DNA of 64,000 bases from Mytilus californianus (lineage: Eukaryota > Mollusca > Bivalvia > Mytilida > Mytilidae), in the NCBI RefSeq assembly GCF_021869535.1, contig NW_026262712.1, positions 46,978,884-47,042,883 on the forward strand, in the 5' to 3' direction. Position numbers and translations under genes: made by a program. Of the stretch, positions 1 through 11,699 are shown piece by piece (position 1 is the stretch's first letter; each line of letters starts with the position of its first letter). A model generated the notes under the pieces. It saw only the letters and a list, made by a program, of their open reading frames with translations, was not told the DNA's origin and searched no databases.

Positions 1-58
1 GCTTATAAAACCAATGACGACATATTTTCAAAATATTTTCAATTCTTCACTTGCTCAC

Positions 59-3000
59 CTTGTCCTGATGGGGCCTCAACTTTATGACCCCCTTCTTCTT
101 TCTTATGCACCACCCCCTGACATGACGTTTTCTGAAACAACAGAGCAGGAGCAATGTCGTTGACATCTTCTAATGTTAATGGTCTGTTTAATGGAATGGA
201 GTGAAGTTTCAATACATCTTCTATGGAAACACACTGTAAAATATTAAATCAAATGTGTACATGTATATACATGTATATGCTGTACATTTTAGTGATACAT
301 GTATTTACATTTACATATATGTAAAAAGAAATTTTATATGAAACCAAAAGCAAGCGCGGATCCTGCCATTTAAAAAATTGGGTTCCAACCCCCGGGACAC
401 AATGAAACATTCACATAATTAAATTTTTTTTTAAATTAAAAATCAATAAAAGGGGTGTTCCAACCCCACGAACACCCACTGGATCCGCCATTGAAAAGGA
501 TATATATGTTTTATCAGTATAGTATAAAAACAATTAAACAAGAGTGCACACGCTGAAATGTCTCGCCTGTTTTACTGACTATTGATTTTATGTTGAAAGT
601 CTTAAAAATAAATATAAAGGTTTTACTACAACTATCACATAAACTTAACATTTTTAAAGATCCATGACAATGAGGTCAAGGTCAGATAAAAACTGTCACA
701 CAGACATGTACACCTTACAATTATTCCATACACCAAATATAGCTGACCCATTGCTTATGGTAATTGAAAAACAGACCAAAAACACAAAAACTTAATGTTA
801 ACCAATGAACCATAGAAATGAGGTCAAGGTCAGATGATACTGGCTAGACAGACATGTACACCTTACAATCATTCCATACACTAATAATAGTTGATTTATT
901 GATATTAGTATTTGAAAAACAGACCAAAACACAAAAACTTAACATTGACCAATGAACCATGAAAATGAGGTCAAGGTCAGATGACACCAGCTAGACAGAC
1001 ATGTACACCTTACATGTACATCATTCCATTAACCAAATATAGTTGACCTATTGCTAATTATAGTACCGGTACTTGAAAAACAGACCAAAACACAAAAACT
1101 AAACATTGACCAATGAACCATTAAAATGAGGTCAAGGTCAGATGACACCAGCTAGACAGACATGTACACCTTACAATCATTCCATACACAAATATAGTTA
1201 ACCGATTGCTTGCAGTACTTGAAAAACAGACCAAAACACAAAAGATTAACAATGACCAATGAACCATGAAAATGAGGTCAAGGTCAGATGAAACCTGCCA
1301 GTCTGACATGAAACCCTTACAATCATTCCATACACCACATATAGTTGACCTGCTGCTTGTAGTATCTGAGAAACGGACTAATCACCTAACTTTAACCTTG
1401 ATCACTGATCCATGAATTGAGGTCGAGGTCAGGTTAACCCTGTCTGATGGACATGTAGACGTTGCAAGGAACCCATATACCAAATATAGTTATCATATTA
1501 CTCATAATAAGTGAGAAATTCACATGACTAAAAAACTGGTTTTTTTTTCAAGCAGTCACTGAACCATGAAAATGAGGTCAAGGACAATGGGCATATGACA
1601 GACTGAAACTTCGTAACATAAGGTATCTGCATACAAGGTATGAAGCATCCAGGTCTTCTACCTTCTGAAATATAAAGCTTTATACAAATAGTTTACGCCA
1701 CCGTCAGATAGTAATACGTATGTCTCGCATACTGCGACTTTCGTCGCAGGCAAGATAAAAAGGTTTTAATTTCCGGAAAGAAATGTCTTAATTCTAAAGG
1801 AAAGTTCTTGGAATCAGATGGAATGGGCATAAAAACAGTAAAGTAAGTCTTAATTGTAAGCAATGATAAATTACTATAAAATCATGAAAATCACAGCGTT
1901 TAAGTTTGAATCTATAAAAAAAATTATTAATATAGATATAAGGAGATGTGGTATGATTGCCAAAAAGACAATTCCAAATATCCACCAGAGTCAATGTACA
2001 TAAAATGTACATGTGCCTACATTTTGTACATCATGATACATGTTGAAAATTAAAATTGCTATGTAAACTGTAAATACTCTGTCCATACTATGATATCATG
2101 AACATGATGAATATATGGAAAAGAATATATTATAATTTCAAAAAGAAGTAACCCATTGTTGTTTCCCTGCATTGATCTGCATTCCTGGCATTTGTACAAT
2201 ATATATGTACCTTAAGGATTACATAACACACAGTGAACTGTCATAATTCATTATTCTCAGTTTTATCAGTTTATGATGCAGTGTAATTAGATTTTATTAA
2301 CATACATGACACCTAATCAAATGTTCTGCCTGCATTGTTTAGTTGAAGCATAATTGAAGTACATGCAGTATTACCATAGATTGTTTAGACAATATTTACT
2401 AAAAATACATCCTTAATACTGACAATGACTGACTTACTATATAAAACAAGAACACGAAGAAGCATTAAATAAAATACAGTGCCTGTCAAATTTAATGAAA
2501 TACACAATGAAATTGATAGGTTCTATTGCATGCATTGGCTGTTTAGTTTAAATGTCATTTCTTACTGTAATTTAGAAATCAGTTGCCCATGCCACATGGT
2601 TTTTTTAGATGGAAGAAATTCTCAAGGGAAGTAATTATAACTAAAGCCTAAGCTCAAAAACATAACCTTTAATTATCATTGTTTACTAAATTGCTTGACT
2701 GAAACGCTAATAAGTTCAAAGCGCTTCATTGGTATAAAGTAGAATTTTTATTTTTTATAAACCTAGTGTTATATAAATGCTTGTCATAAAAATTGATAGT
2801 TTACAATCAATTATCATGACAATTAAAAACAAAAAGTATCTGACATCTATTTATATAATTACAAATGTATTTGTCCTGAATAAGTTTGAAATATTTGCCA
2901 CTGAACATCCCTTGTCTAACCTAACGACATTACCTTTCTAAATTATCCATACATATACGTTTTAAGTAAAATCTCTAACCCTACTATATGATTGAATATG

Positions 3001-6000
3001 AAGTCTGAAATTTAAAACACAGATTTTTCAGGACAAAGGATAAGATAAGATTGCAATTGGTACACATACATGTAGATACAATACAAGACATTGAAAATAA
3101 AATGTCACAAATACAACACAAATAAAATGCTCCGCAGGGCGCAGCTTGATACGACCGCAGGGGTCGAACCCTGAACAGTTGGGGCAAGTATGGACACAAC
3201 ATTCAAGCTTGATACAGCTCTGAATTTGGATTGTGATTAAATATTTGACACAGCATAGGTTTCTGACACAGAATGAATGTGGTCTAAGAACTTAAAAATT
3301 TTAAATTGGACATTCACCTATTATGGTCCAATATCCAAAATCTAAATACATGGTTAGATTCAGCATATCAAAGAACCCCAAGAATTCAATTTTTGATGAA
3401 ATCAAACAAAGTTTAATTTTGGACCCTTTTGACCTCAATGTGAACAAAGTTGATAACGGGGCCCAAAAATCAAAAATCTAAATACATGGTTAGATTCAGC
3501 ATATCAAAGAACCCCATATATTCAATTTTTGTTGAAATCAAACAAAGTTTAATTTTGGACCCCGATTTGGACCAACTTGAAAACTGGGCCCATAATCAAA
3601 AATCTAAATACATGTTTAGATTCAGCATATCAAAGAACCCTAAGAATTCAATTTTTGTTAAAATCAAACTAAGTTTAATTTTGGACCCTTTGGACCTTAA
3701 TGTAGACCAATTTGAAAACGGAACCATAAATTAAGAATCTAAATACACGGTTAGATTCAGCATATCAAAAAACCCCAATAATTCAATTTTTGATGAAATC
3801 AAACAAAGTTTAATTTTGGACCCTTTGGACCTCAATGTGGACCAATTTAAAAAGGGGCCAAAAAACCCCATTGAAATTGGTCAAGAAATAAGCAATTTAT
3901 ACGAAGTATCTTTTTTTGCACAATACTGTGCAATTGAATATTTCTTGCTATTGCGCAATACTGTACAATTGACAATTTCTTGCTATTGCGCAATATTGTG
4001 CTATTGGATATTTCTTGCTATTGCACAATACTGTGCAATTGAAGATTTCTTGCTATTGCGCAATACTGTGCAATTGAAGATTTCTTGCTATTGTGCAATA
4101 CTGTGCAGGTGAAAATTTCTTGCTATTGCACAATACTTAAATTTACACATCCTGTTTGGTGTGTATCTCCTACCATATCATTATTATTTGCTTTAAAATA
4201 TAAATCAGAAATAACCAACTTAAAATGGAAAATTTTAAAAGAAAAAAAAAGGAAAAAAAAAAAAATCCCCCCCCCCCAAATTTTTTAAACCCCCTTATGA
4301 TTCATCACCCCCAAACTCAATCCCAGCCTTCCCTTTGTGGTATGGTACCTTGCAGTACAATTTCAGAGAGATCCATACGCTTGAACACTAAGTTATTGTC
4401 TGGAAACTAGAAAAATGTGTTTTTTGGCCCCAAATTCCTAAACTTTTAGGGCAATTACCCCCAAACTCAAACCCAGCTATCCCTTTGTGATATGGAACCT
4501 TGTAGTACAATTTCAGAAAGATCCATACACTTACACACAAGTTATTGTCATGAAACTAGAAAAATGCTTGTTTTTTTCCCCTTTTTTTGGCCCCCAATTC
4601 CTAATATTTTGAGGCAATTACCCCCAAAATCAATCCCAGCATTCCCTGTGTGATATGGAACCTTGTGGTATAATGTCAGAGAGATCCATACACTAACACA
4701 CAAGTTATTGTCTGGAAACTAGAAAAATGCTTATTTTTGGCCCCTTTTTGGCCCCTTATTCCTAAACGTTTTGGGCAATTACCCCCAAACTCAATTCCAG
4801 CTTTCCCTTTGTGATATGGAACCTTGTAGTACTATTTCAGAAAGATCCATACACTTACACACAAGTTATTGTCATGAAACTAGAAAAATGCTTGTTTTTG
4901 CCCCTTTTTTGGCCCCTAATTCCTGCATGTTTTGGGCAATTACCCCCAAAATCAATCCCAGCATTCCCTGTGTGATATGGAACCTTGTGGTACAATGTCA
5001 GAGAGATCCATACACTAACACACAAGTTATGTCTGGAAGTTACAAAAATGCTTATTTTTGGCCCCTTTTTGGCCCCTAATTCCTTAACTGTTGGTACCAT
5101 AACCCCCAAAATCAATCCCAACCTTCCTTTTGTAGTATTGAACCTTATGGTAAAATTTCATAGAGATCCATTCACTTAAACTAAAGTTAGAGTGCGAAAA
5201 CCAATGTGTCTTCGGACGACGCCAGACGACGACGACGCCAACGAAGACGACGACGCCAACATCATACCAATATACGACCGCAAAAATTTTATAAAATTGT
5301 ATAAAAACCTTGAAACGCAAAAACAAAAACAACATGAACCCTTTTAAACAAAGGTCTGATCAACAGACAGATCTATAAACTTGCTTTAAACATATATATG
5401 TACCTTGGCCTCTCTCTCTATATATATATATATATAGAGAGAGAGAGCAAAAAGGGGGGTATAAATATGATACAATGGTCTCCTTTTGGTACATTAAAAT
5501 ATTCTTTTTCAGGAAATACATAATGTGTAACCAAACACTGACAAAAATAGTTTCCTTATGTGTAATAAATACTATTCAAATACAATGTAAGCCAAAAACA
5601 TACTGATAAAATCTTGTTCAACACAGATTTTTCATATCCATTGAGCTTTATCAGTAAGGGAAAATATATCAATAATATCCTGTTGTAGTTTCAGTAACTA
5701 TCCAGGGAGAACCATTAAATTCAATATACACTTTACAAAAATATGTTTACTATGTTTTACAAATTTATATGTGTATTTACATGTAACTCTAAATGATTTA
5801 AGATGATTTTTTTACTCTTTTATATCTTATAATTGAAATAACTTGCTCCTCCTCAGTAAGACCCAATACATGAACACACATAATTTCTTATTGGTGTATG
5901 TGATAAGTGAGTCAGGGTTAAAAGTCCTGAATCTATTGACTACTTATAGTATTAAATTCACTGTCCTATGGTCAATAAAATTATACATTTGAATATACTG

Positions 6001-9000
6001 TAAAGGAAAAGGGGGTAGTGTATTATTTATTGCTACAAAATCCCCACAAACAATTGACAAAAGCAAAGGCACAGAGCTTTTAATGCTGTTCTACATCTTA
6101 AAGACATAGTAAGGCTTTCTTAACAAAAGTTCACAACAGGATCGATTCAATCAAAGAAAGCCCCTAGAATAAGTTTGAGCAGAACTCTTTGCTAGGTGTC
6201 AAATATTTTCAATAGCACAGATTAGAGGAAATCATAAGAAATGTTATATAACATACAAAAATGTCAAATGTAAGTTATAACAAGCACAGAAATCTAACAA
6301 AATATTGTCATAATTTTCCCGTTACATGTACATGTAGCTTGTTGGGCAAATTATGACACCAGCGCCACGACAATTGCAAAATAACAGAAACAAAACAGAC
6401 ATTAAATCAACAAGGGGACACTGTGATTAAGATTGTTACAGATTTGCCCGAAATAAGAGAATGAGGGACGGTGGAAAATTATGTACATGTAGATTGTACT
6501 GTCCAGACCTGATTTTTTGTAAGGTTTCTTTAACAAATTTATGTCTATACAGAAAAATTATAAAATGGCTCTCCTGAGTCCTGACTATTTTTTTTAAACC
6601 ATGTTGCAGCTTCATTGTAATTAAAGATGATCAATAACTCCAATTCAATCAATTTGTGAAAATGTGTTCACTAAAGAAATGAAATGTAAACAGTGGAAAG
6701 TAAAATTCAAATATAGACAGATAAACAAACAAAAATATGAAAACAGTCACTGCAACCTTGTAACTTGTTTCCTGTTTATTCCTTTGGTATATATTTTGAT
6801 GTGAAAGTACACAAATACCATGAATACTAGGGTTAATAATGTACTAAATGTATGCCTCCATACATGTACCTTGTATTTAAAGTTTCATATGCATATGCAT
6901 GTATATATATATTATTTTATATATATTTAATTAATTTATATATATCAAGCTTAATTTTCAGTTAAATTAATGAGAAGAAGCTAATCTCAATGACAGGACT
7001 AAGGTACAGCATGTACATTGTACATACATTGTATCATGCAGTTCTCCCCATAGAAATTGAAAGGGATAGGGTGCCAGTTGATAGGCCACTTTAGAGTTTT
7101 TTGTCTATGTTTTAGTTTGCTCTATCTTCCTTTTTTTGGTTTTTAATAGTGGAACAAACACATTTATCTATTAGTAACAGATCCTATTAAAATCAAAATA
7201 TTTGTTATGAAACTTTTGACAATGTCTAACCAATTTTCTGTAGTTTGACATTTTTCTTTTAAGTATATACATTGATATATATAATTGTCAGATCTGGAAA
7301 AATTTACATATCCAAGAACCCCAAGTATATGATTAATTAACATAAATTTAAAATGTGAAGATGATACTAGTACATTCACATTCAATTCTTGTAGTATTTA
7401 CAGTAAAAATGGTACCCTTTATGTTATTTATATATATCATGTATATATATCTTCACATAATTATAAAATTTCACCATTTTTTAAACATTGTGAATTCTTT
7501 AAATCTTACAAAATAATATAGCTTGTGATTGTCAATGATCGTTATGCACTAGTAGGCCTGGGATGATTATATATATGTTAAAGGGAACAATGTTCTTGGT
7601 CAGTTGATAATCATATTATCTACAGGGAAACAGTACTTAGTAGTTCAAGGTTAGGTTATTTCATACAATGATCAAGATGCAGATGGTTAGGTGTATACTT
7701 ATTCGCTGACTACATGTACATGTACTTGTAACAAACTATTGCCATTGTGATAAACTACAAAATGTACCCTTGTTTTACTTTGACTGTCAGATATCCATGC
7801 AACTACATGTACATTGTATATGCATGACAAAGTTCTTAATAGATTAATTAGCCAATTAAAAAACACAACTGAAACAGTTGAATCCTTTTACCAATAATTA
7901 GTAAACTACATGTACATGTACATGTATTGGCAATGTTTGTCATCAATGAATTCATGGTCAGTCATTAGTGCCTGAATTATACAGTCTGCAACAAAATCTT
8001 TTCCAACTACTAGTCCGAAGACAATTATTCAGACATTTTCCTTATGTGTCTAAACACAGTTTTGCAAAATTTACTAGTCAGAATAAAATTTTACTAGTCT
8101 GGGGCATCGGACTAATGCCTAACGGTGCAGGCTGTGAATATGTCTTATTTACAGTTAAGTTAACATGGTTAAGAAGAATATGATGGTGTCTCTTTAAAAG
8201 TGAGCTTTTTTTTTGTAATTTCTTCAAAATTGCCCACTTGCAAAATTTGTTTTCCTTGTCTCATATTTTAAGCTGCAACACTTTCAGTAGACATTGATAC
8301 AAATGTCGGAGTGTCCTCGTTAGTACGCATGTGGATTTTGATAAGCAATGAAGTTGAAGATGTTTAAGTACATGTACGAGTAAAAAGTTGGATGTACATT
8401 TATTTATGTACATCAAAACTACTCCAACAGTTCAGGGCCTAAGATTTAAGTACATGTATTTAAAGAGGGTGGTAAAGGGTCATTTTTTGTGCAAAGTTTT
8501 TGCATATATTTATTTCACGTTCAATTTTCATGCTTGAAGCTCATTATTCACCATTTATGGTCATTTTAAACAAAGGAATAAAGTTAACATAATTTCCCTC
8601 ATAAACCAATGTTTTCTAGAATTGATAGTTAAATAATAAGTCTGTCAAAAGAACCATGAAAATTTCAAATGACCAGTATTTGACACATGAGGAGTATTGA
8701 CTGGGGCGGTATTTATTGATTTTACTTCAATTGTCCTTGCATATCAACCCCTTTTCCACCCTCTTAAACATCACTTTCAATGAATATATGTACAATGTAT
8801 ACCCAGATTGCAAAATCCAATGCAAGACGTTTGGACCATACATGTACTGCCAGTTCCACCACAGTTGTTTCGGCCATACTTACATGTACATGTACAAAGT
8901 AATTTAGTCCATGGTTTTTCTTGTTACAATGTACATGTGTTATAAAGGGAAGAAAATATAATTGTTTTTAAAAAGAAACGCTAAGAAACAAATGGCAAAA

Positions 9001-9963
9001 TATTATTAATCATACATTTATATTATTGATAAAAATGTTTATCAGTTAATGAATGCTGTAAGAATATTTGTAAAATGGTGATTATAAATAAAAAAAAATG
9101 AAGACTTTTTAATAAGGAACATGAGGAACAAGAAAAGATAGTTATTTAAAAAGTAAAAAAGACAGTTGTGCTTATCAGTCAGAGCTCAGACATCCGTACA
9201 TGTACATGTACATTTGTACATGTAAAGAAAATAAGTCTGTTTTTTGTTTCTGACTTATCATGCTTATCAAGAAAAATCAAGTATTTGTGTTTAAAATTTT
9301 GGAGAAAAAAAACTCACATAATGTGTTTTCATGGTGTTTTATGAAGCATAAATTGACTTTAACAAGTCTGTCATTTTCTGACTTACATGTAGACATTTAA
9401 TGACAAAATGACTTTTTGTTAATCATCTTTTTTCGAAACAAACTTCCGTTAAAAAAAAACAGTCAATGCATAAATGTGTATGTAATCATGGTAATCGACT
9501 ATGGCAAAACTGGTACTGTGGCCGAAATTATTTGCGGTTGAACTGGTTGTATGGCCAAAATGTCTTGAAAGTGCAAAATCACTATTACAAAATCTTCACT
9601 GCTTTACCTACATGTACAATTCTTTTTTGTTTCAGAAATGGTGTAAAATCGTTTTCAAACAGCTAATATAAATTTTCAACTTACATGTTTTAAAACACAG
9701 TCTTTTCTCTCGTCATTGTTCGTCAAACTTGAACATGATGTAAAATTGTTGGTGTTACTAGTGGTTGATTGTAAACTTGTGTTGTGGTTAAAAAAGGTTT
9801 GTAATTTATTTAAAGTGACCGTTTCCTTCCCACTTATATTGTACATAAAGTCTTCCAAAAATATCCGTGATGAGTTTGAAATACATTGTCCATTTAAACT
9901 TATAATTTTGAATAATATCAACGTAAATAGTAAATAACACAAGGTGAGAGAGTTCGTCATCAC
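59..9963 (-). CDS. SLC39A/ZIP-type metal transporter, first two coding exons (5' part only)
   Basis: Coding exons are 9963-9685 (93 codons) and 233-59 (58 codons plus 1 base); the rest is off the left edge. Exon 1 starts MMTNSL, has a hydrophobic signal peptide (about residues 5-25), several N-glycosylation sequons, and a segment around SGKETVTLNKLQTFFNHN. Exon 2 begins CVSIEDVLKLH and includes DVNDIAPALLFQ. Both match the N-terminal ectodomain seen in LIV-1-type ZIP proteins such as ZIP4, 8, 12 and 14 (pattern 'LTLxQLxxLLNHL ... C(L/F)SxEDL ... CPALLxQ'). Exon 1 ends at a complete codon before GTAAGT, and exon 2 starts in phase 0 after TTTACAG, so the join reads VLKH/CVSIEDV without a break. 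Exon 2 ends in phase 1 at GTGAGC. The family moves zinc, iron or manganese into the cytosol. The membrane domain is not in the window, so substrate and subfamily cannot be set. A 5'UTR exon upstream of 9963 was not identified. Confidence 0.82.
661..1590 (+). repeat. Tandem array, about 150-bp unit, seven copies, each with a direct GGTCA motif
   Basis: The units share 'ccatgaaaatgaggtcaagg' followed by acatgtacaccttacaatc, attccatacacc and gaaaaacagaccaaaacac. The TGAGGTCAAGGTCA core starts at 671, 819, 966, 1127, 1273, 1418 (one base changed) and 1573 (one base changed), a spacing of 145-161 bp. The repeat type is common in mussel introns. It is non-coding; a 62-codon minus-strand ORF here is incidental. 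Confidence 0.9.
1920..2000 (+). repeat. Fragment of the 'gtatgattgccaatgagacaac' mussel repeat
   Basis: The sequence 'ggagatgtggtatgattgcc' followed by a 'tatccaccag' motif is the recognisable head of a repeat that recurs in this window at 12280, 15545, 36745, 37050, 48412, 48614 (reverse), 51775 and 63430 (reverse). Confidence 0.7.
3335..3860 (+). repeat. Tandem array, about 126-136 bp unit, four copies
   Basis: The units begin 'aatctaaatacatggttag' at 3339, 3475, 3601 and 3736. They carry on through 'gcatatcaaagaacccc', 'gttgaaatcaaacaaag' and 'ttggaccctttggacc'. ORFs across it (such as 3450-3734) are read-through of the repeat, not genes. Confidence 0.9.
3921..4137 (+). repeat. 35-bp minisatellite, about six copies
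   Basis: The unit is 'caatactgtgcaattgaata' plus 'tttcttgctattgcg'. Six units with a few substitutions run head to tail and end at 'caatactt'. The cysteine- and tyrosine-rich ORF over it (3816-4112) is the repeat read in frame. Confidence 0.92.
4308..5240 (+). repeat. Tandem array, about 150-163 bp unit, six copies, with GACGACGACGCC tail
   Basis: The units start with 'cccccaaa(c/a)tcaat' at 4308, 4458, 4621, 4782, 4943 and 5103. Each contains 'gatatggaaccttgtgg', a 'agatccatacact' motif and a 'tttttggcccc' run. A low-complexity tail (5208-5262) of GACGACGACGCC-type triplets follows. A poly(A)/poly(C) run lies just before the array at 4245-4277. This is a mollusc-type repeat and is non-coding. 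Confidence 0.9.
5409..5447. repeat. Palindromic microsatellite (CT)n(AT)n(AG)n
   Basis: CTCTCTCT, then TATATATATATATATA, then AGAGAGAGAG form one self-complementary block inside the ZIP-like intron. Confidence 0.9.
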
Positions 9964-10470
9964 GTAATATTAATTTCCGATTATCCAATTAGATGTAAAT
10001 AAGAAACTTCGTCTACAATGTCTTCAATCAGATTAATGTTATCTGACTAGAATTTAACCTTCTTTCCGTTGTTTTATATTAGTGTTAAGCTTCTTCGTTT
10101 TATTTTTTCAGAAGCGTGTCCTTCTCGCAATCAACGTCAACAACAAACTTGAAACCAAGCACTGAGTTCGAGAAAGTAAGCGCATGCCTAACCTAGAATT
10201 GAATTATATATGAAAATGTTTCTGCAAGAAAATTCCGGAATGAGGCTCCGTAGGGGTACTAATTTTCAGCCAAAAGTACCTGACTGAAATGTTATTCATG
10301 TTTATTTTCATTTATTTTAATTTCATATATTAATTATGAGAGCAACCATATTTTTTTTTCGGAAAAAGAGGGTGAGGAAAAGACGGGAGAGATTTATAAA
10401 GGCTCCGTAAAGTTTAAACCATAATTTATTATGATAGACATTTAATAATTAGCAGTTTTTAAAAGCAATA
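9964..10470. other. Region upstream of the ZIP-like gene; no element identified
   Basis: AT-rich sequence between the ZIP-like start codon (minus strand) and the transposon relic. It should include the ZIP-like promoter, but I found no clear TATA box or metal-response cluster. Confidence 0.4.
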
Positions 10471-10473
10471 TTA

Positions 10474-11690
10474 ATGACATGGGTAAGAGCAGTTTCTGAT
10501 CCTTTTGTTACAATAATGAAAGCATGGCCAAAGGAACTTGCACATTACCTTTATTTTACAAGTAATTCTCTTTACCATGTACAGACCAGTAATTGTACAA
10601 CTAATTCTCTCAGTTTACCATGTACAGGTCTACACGTAATTGTACAACTAATTCTCTTTACCATGTACAGACCAGTAATAGGCGGCGGTATTTTACCTTA
10701 TTTGACTGGTGTTAAAGTTATGTTTGAAAATGAAAAGGTTTTAGGAATACTACAGAATCCAAATAAAGAAGACATTCGTAGCGGCTTCCTCCTGTCAAAC
10801 ATAAGGGTGGTGATATATTTCTTGTACAGTCAAAACATCCAGATGATTGGAAATTCTACCATTATACCTGGATCAATGAAAGTAAATTTGTTACTTTAAA
10901 CTAAGATTGCCTGGTTTTGACACAAAAACTGGTCGAAAGCGACCTCGATCTACATCAGATTTTAAACGTATAGCTTATTGGTTAGACAGTAACCCAAATT
11001 TGGTTCTCATTCACTATTTAGGAAACGAAGATTTATATCAACCAATGCCACATGGAAATAGTAAACATGATACGGAATTTGTTCGTACTATGCCACCAGT
11101 TATTGATACCATTAATTCAGAGAAAAAGGGGATAATCCGCATAAGGTTTATAAAAAAATGATTTGTACAAACGATGTAGAAGGATCGCACCAAGCCGTAG
11201 CAAATCCCCGAAATACTAATTAAGCAGGTAAAAAATATTTTAAGTAAAGAGAGACAAGAAAAAGCCTTATCAAAAGATGACATCTACAATTTAGTACTTT
11301 TGGCGCATCAGTTAAATGGGTTTGTTTCTGAAGTTTTAATCTATCCAGATCTTTTAGCTGTTGTCGCACTCCCCGAAATCATAAACGCATTTAAAGATAT
11401 AATTGAGCTAAAATCTGAAGACCCAGTTTACTTAGTTTATGACACAACTTTTAATCTTGGCGATTGTTATGTATCACCGATAGTTTTCAAACATGTCATA
11501 TTTGATGAAACGCCACTTGTACCTTTAGCATTTTTGATCCATGAACGTAAACACGCTAAATGGCATGAAGTTTTGTTTAAATTTTTGAAAGACAAGAATA
11601 GAATAGATAAAAAAAAACAAATTCCTTTTTTCATTGACCAAGAACCCGGTTTAAAAAGGGCTATTCAAGATACTTTAAGATCATAGATGA
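10474..11690 (+). pseudogene. Decayed MULE-like DNA transposon with a CG-1-like DNA-binding region
   Basis: Conserved coding blocks lie in order but in different frames. First, 10680-10790 has GGGILPYLTGVKVMFENEK and NPNKEDIRSGF. Second, about 10800-11160 has a GGDIFLVQ block, WKFYHYTWIN, DFKRIAYWLDSNPNLVLIHY and PMPHGNSKHDTEF. Third, 11227-11686 has YLVYDTTFNLGDCYVSPIVF, PLAFLIHERKH and FFIDQEPGLKRAI. The second block resembles the CG-1 domain of CAMTA factors, whose C-terminal part reads roughly CYWLLQNPDIVLVHYL. The third resembles MULE transposases, with a catalytic-type Asp in YDTTF and another in FIDQE. Frame changes near 10785, 10900 and 11220 break it, and nothing transposase-like follows residue RS at 11686. 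A minisatellite ('taattctctttaccatgtac', three imperfect copies, 10562-10677) sits in the N-terminal part. The family assignment is by eye; CG-1 is less certain than MULE. Confidence 0.62.
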
Positions 11691-11699
11691 CCTTTCGTA

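Larger units (their letters stand above)
234..9684 (-). other. Intron 1 of the ZIP-like gene (9.45 kb)
   Basis: The intron is bounded by GTAAGT at 9684 and a polypyrimidine-poor TTTACAG acceptor ending at 234. Four tandem-repeat blocks (listed separately) occupy 660-1590, 3335-3860, 3921-4137 and 4308-5240. The rest is AT-rich DNA with many scattered 'acatgtacatgtac' palindromic stretches (for example near 6320, 7715, 7910, 8880 and 9195). I saw no further exon and no convincing ORF in 5250-9680. Confidence 0.7.

Noticed and set aside
3816-4112. Cysteine-rich ORF of 98 codons
   Set aside because: It is the 35-bp minisatellite read in frame; the repeat unit explains the whole composition.
661-5240. 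CRISPR-like arrays
   Set aside because: The units are long tandem repeats without unique spacers, in a eukaryotic intron.
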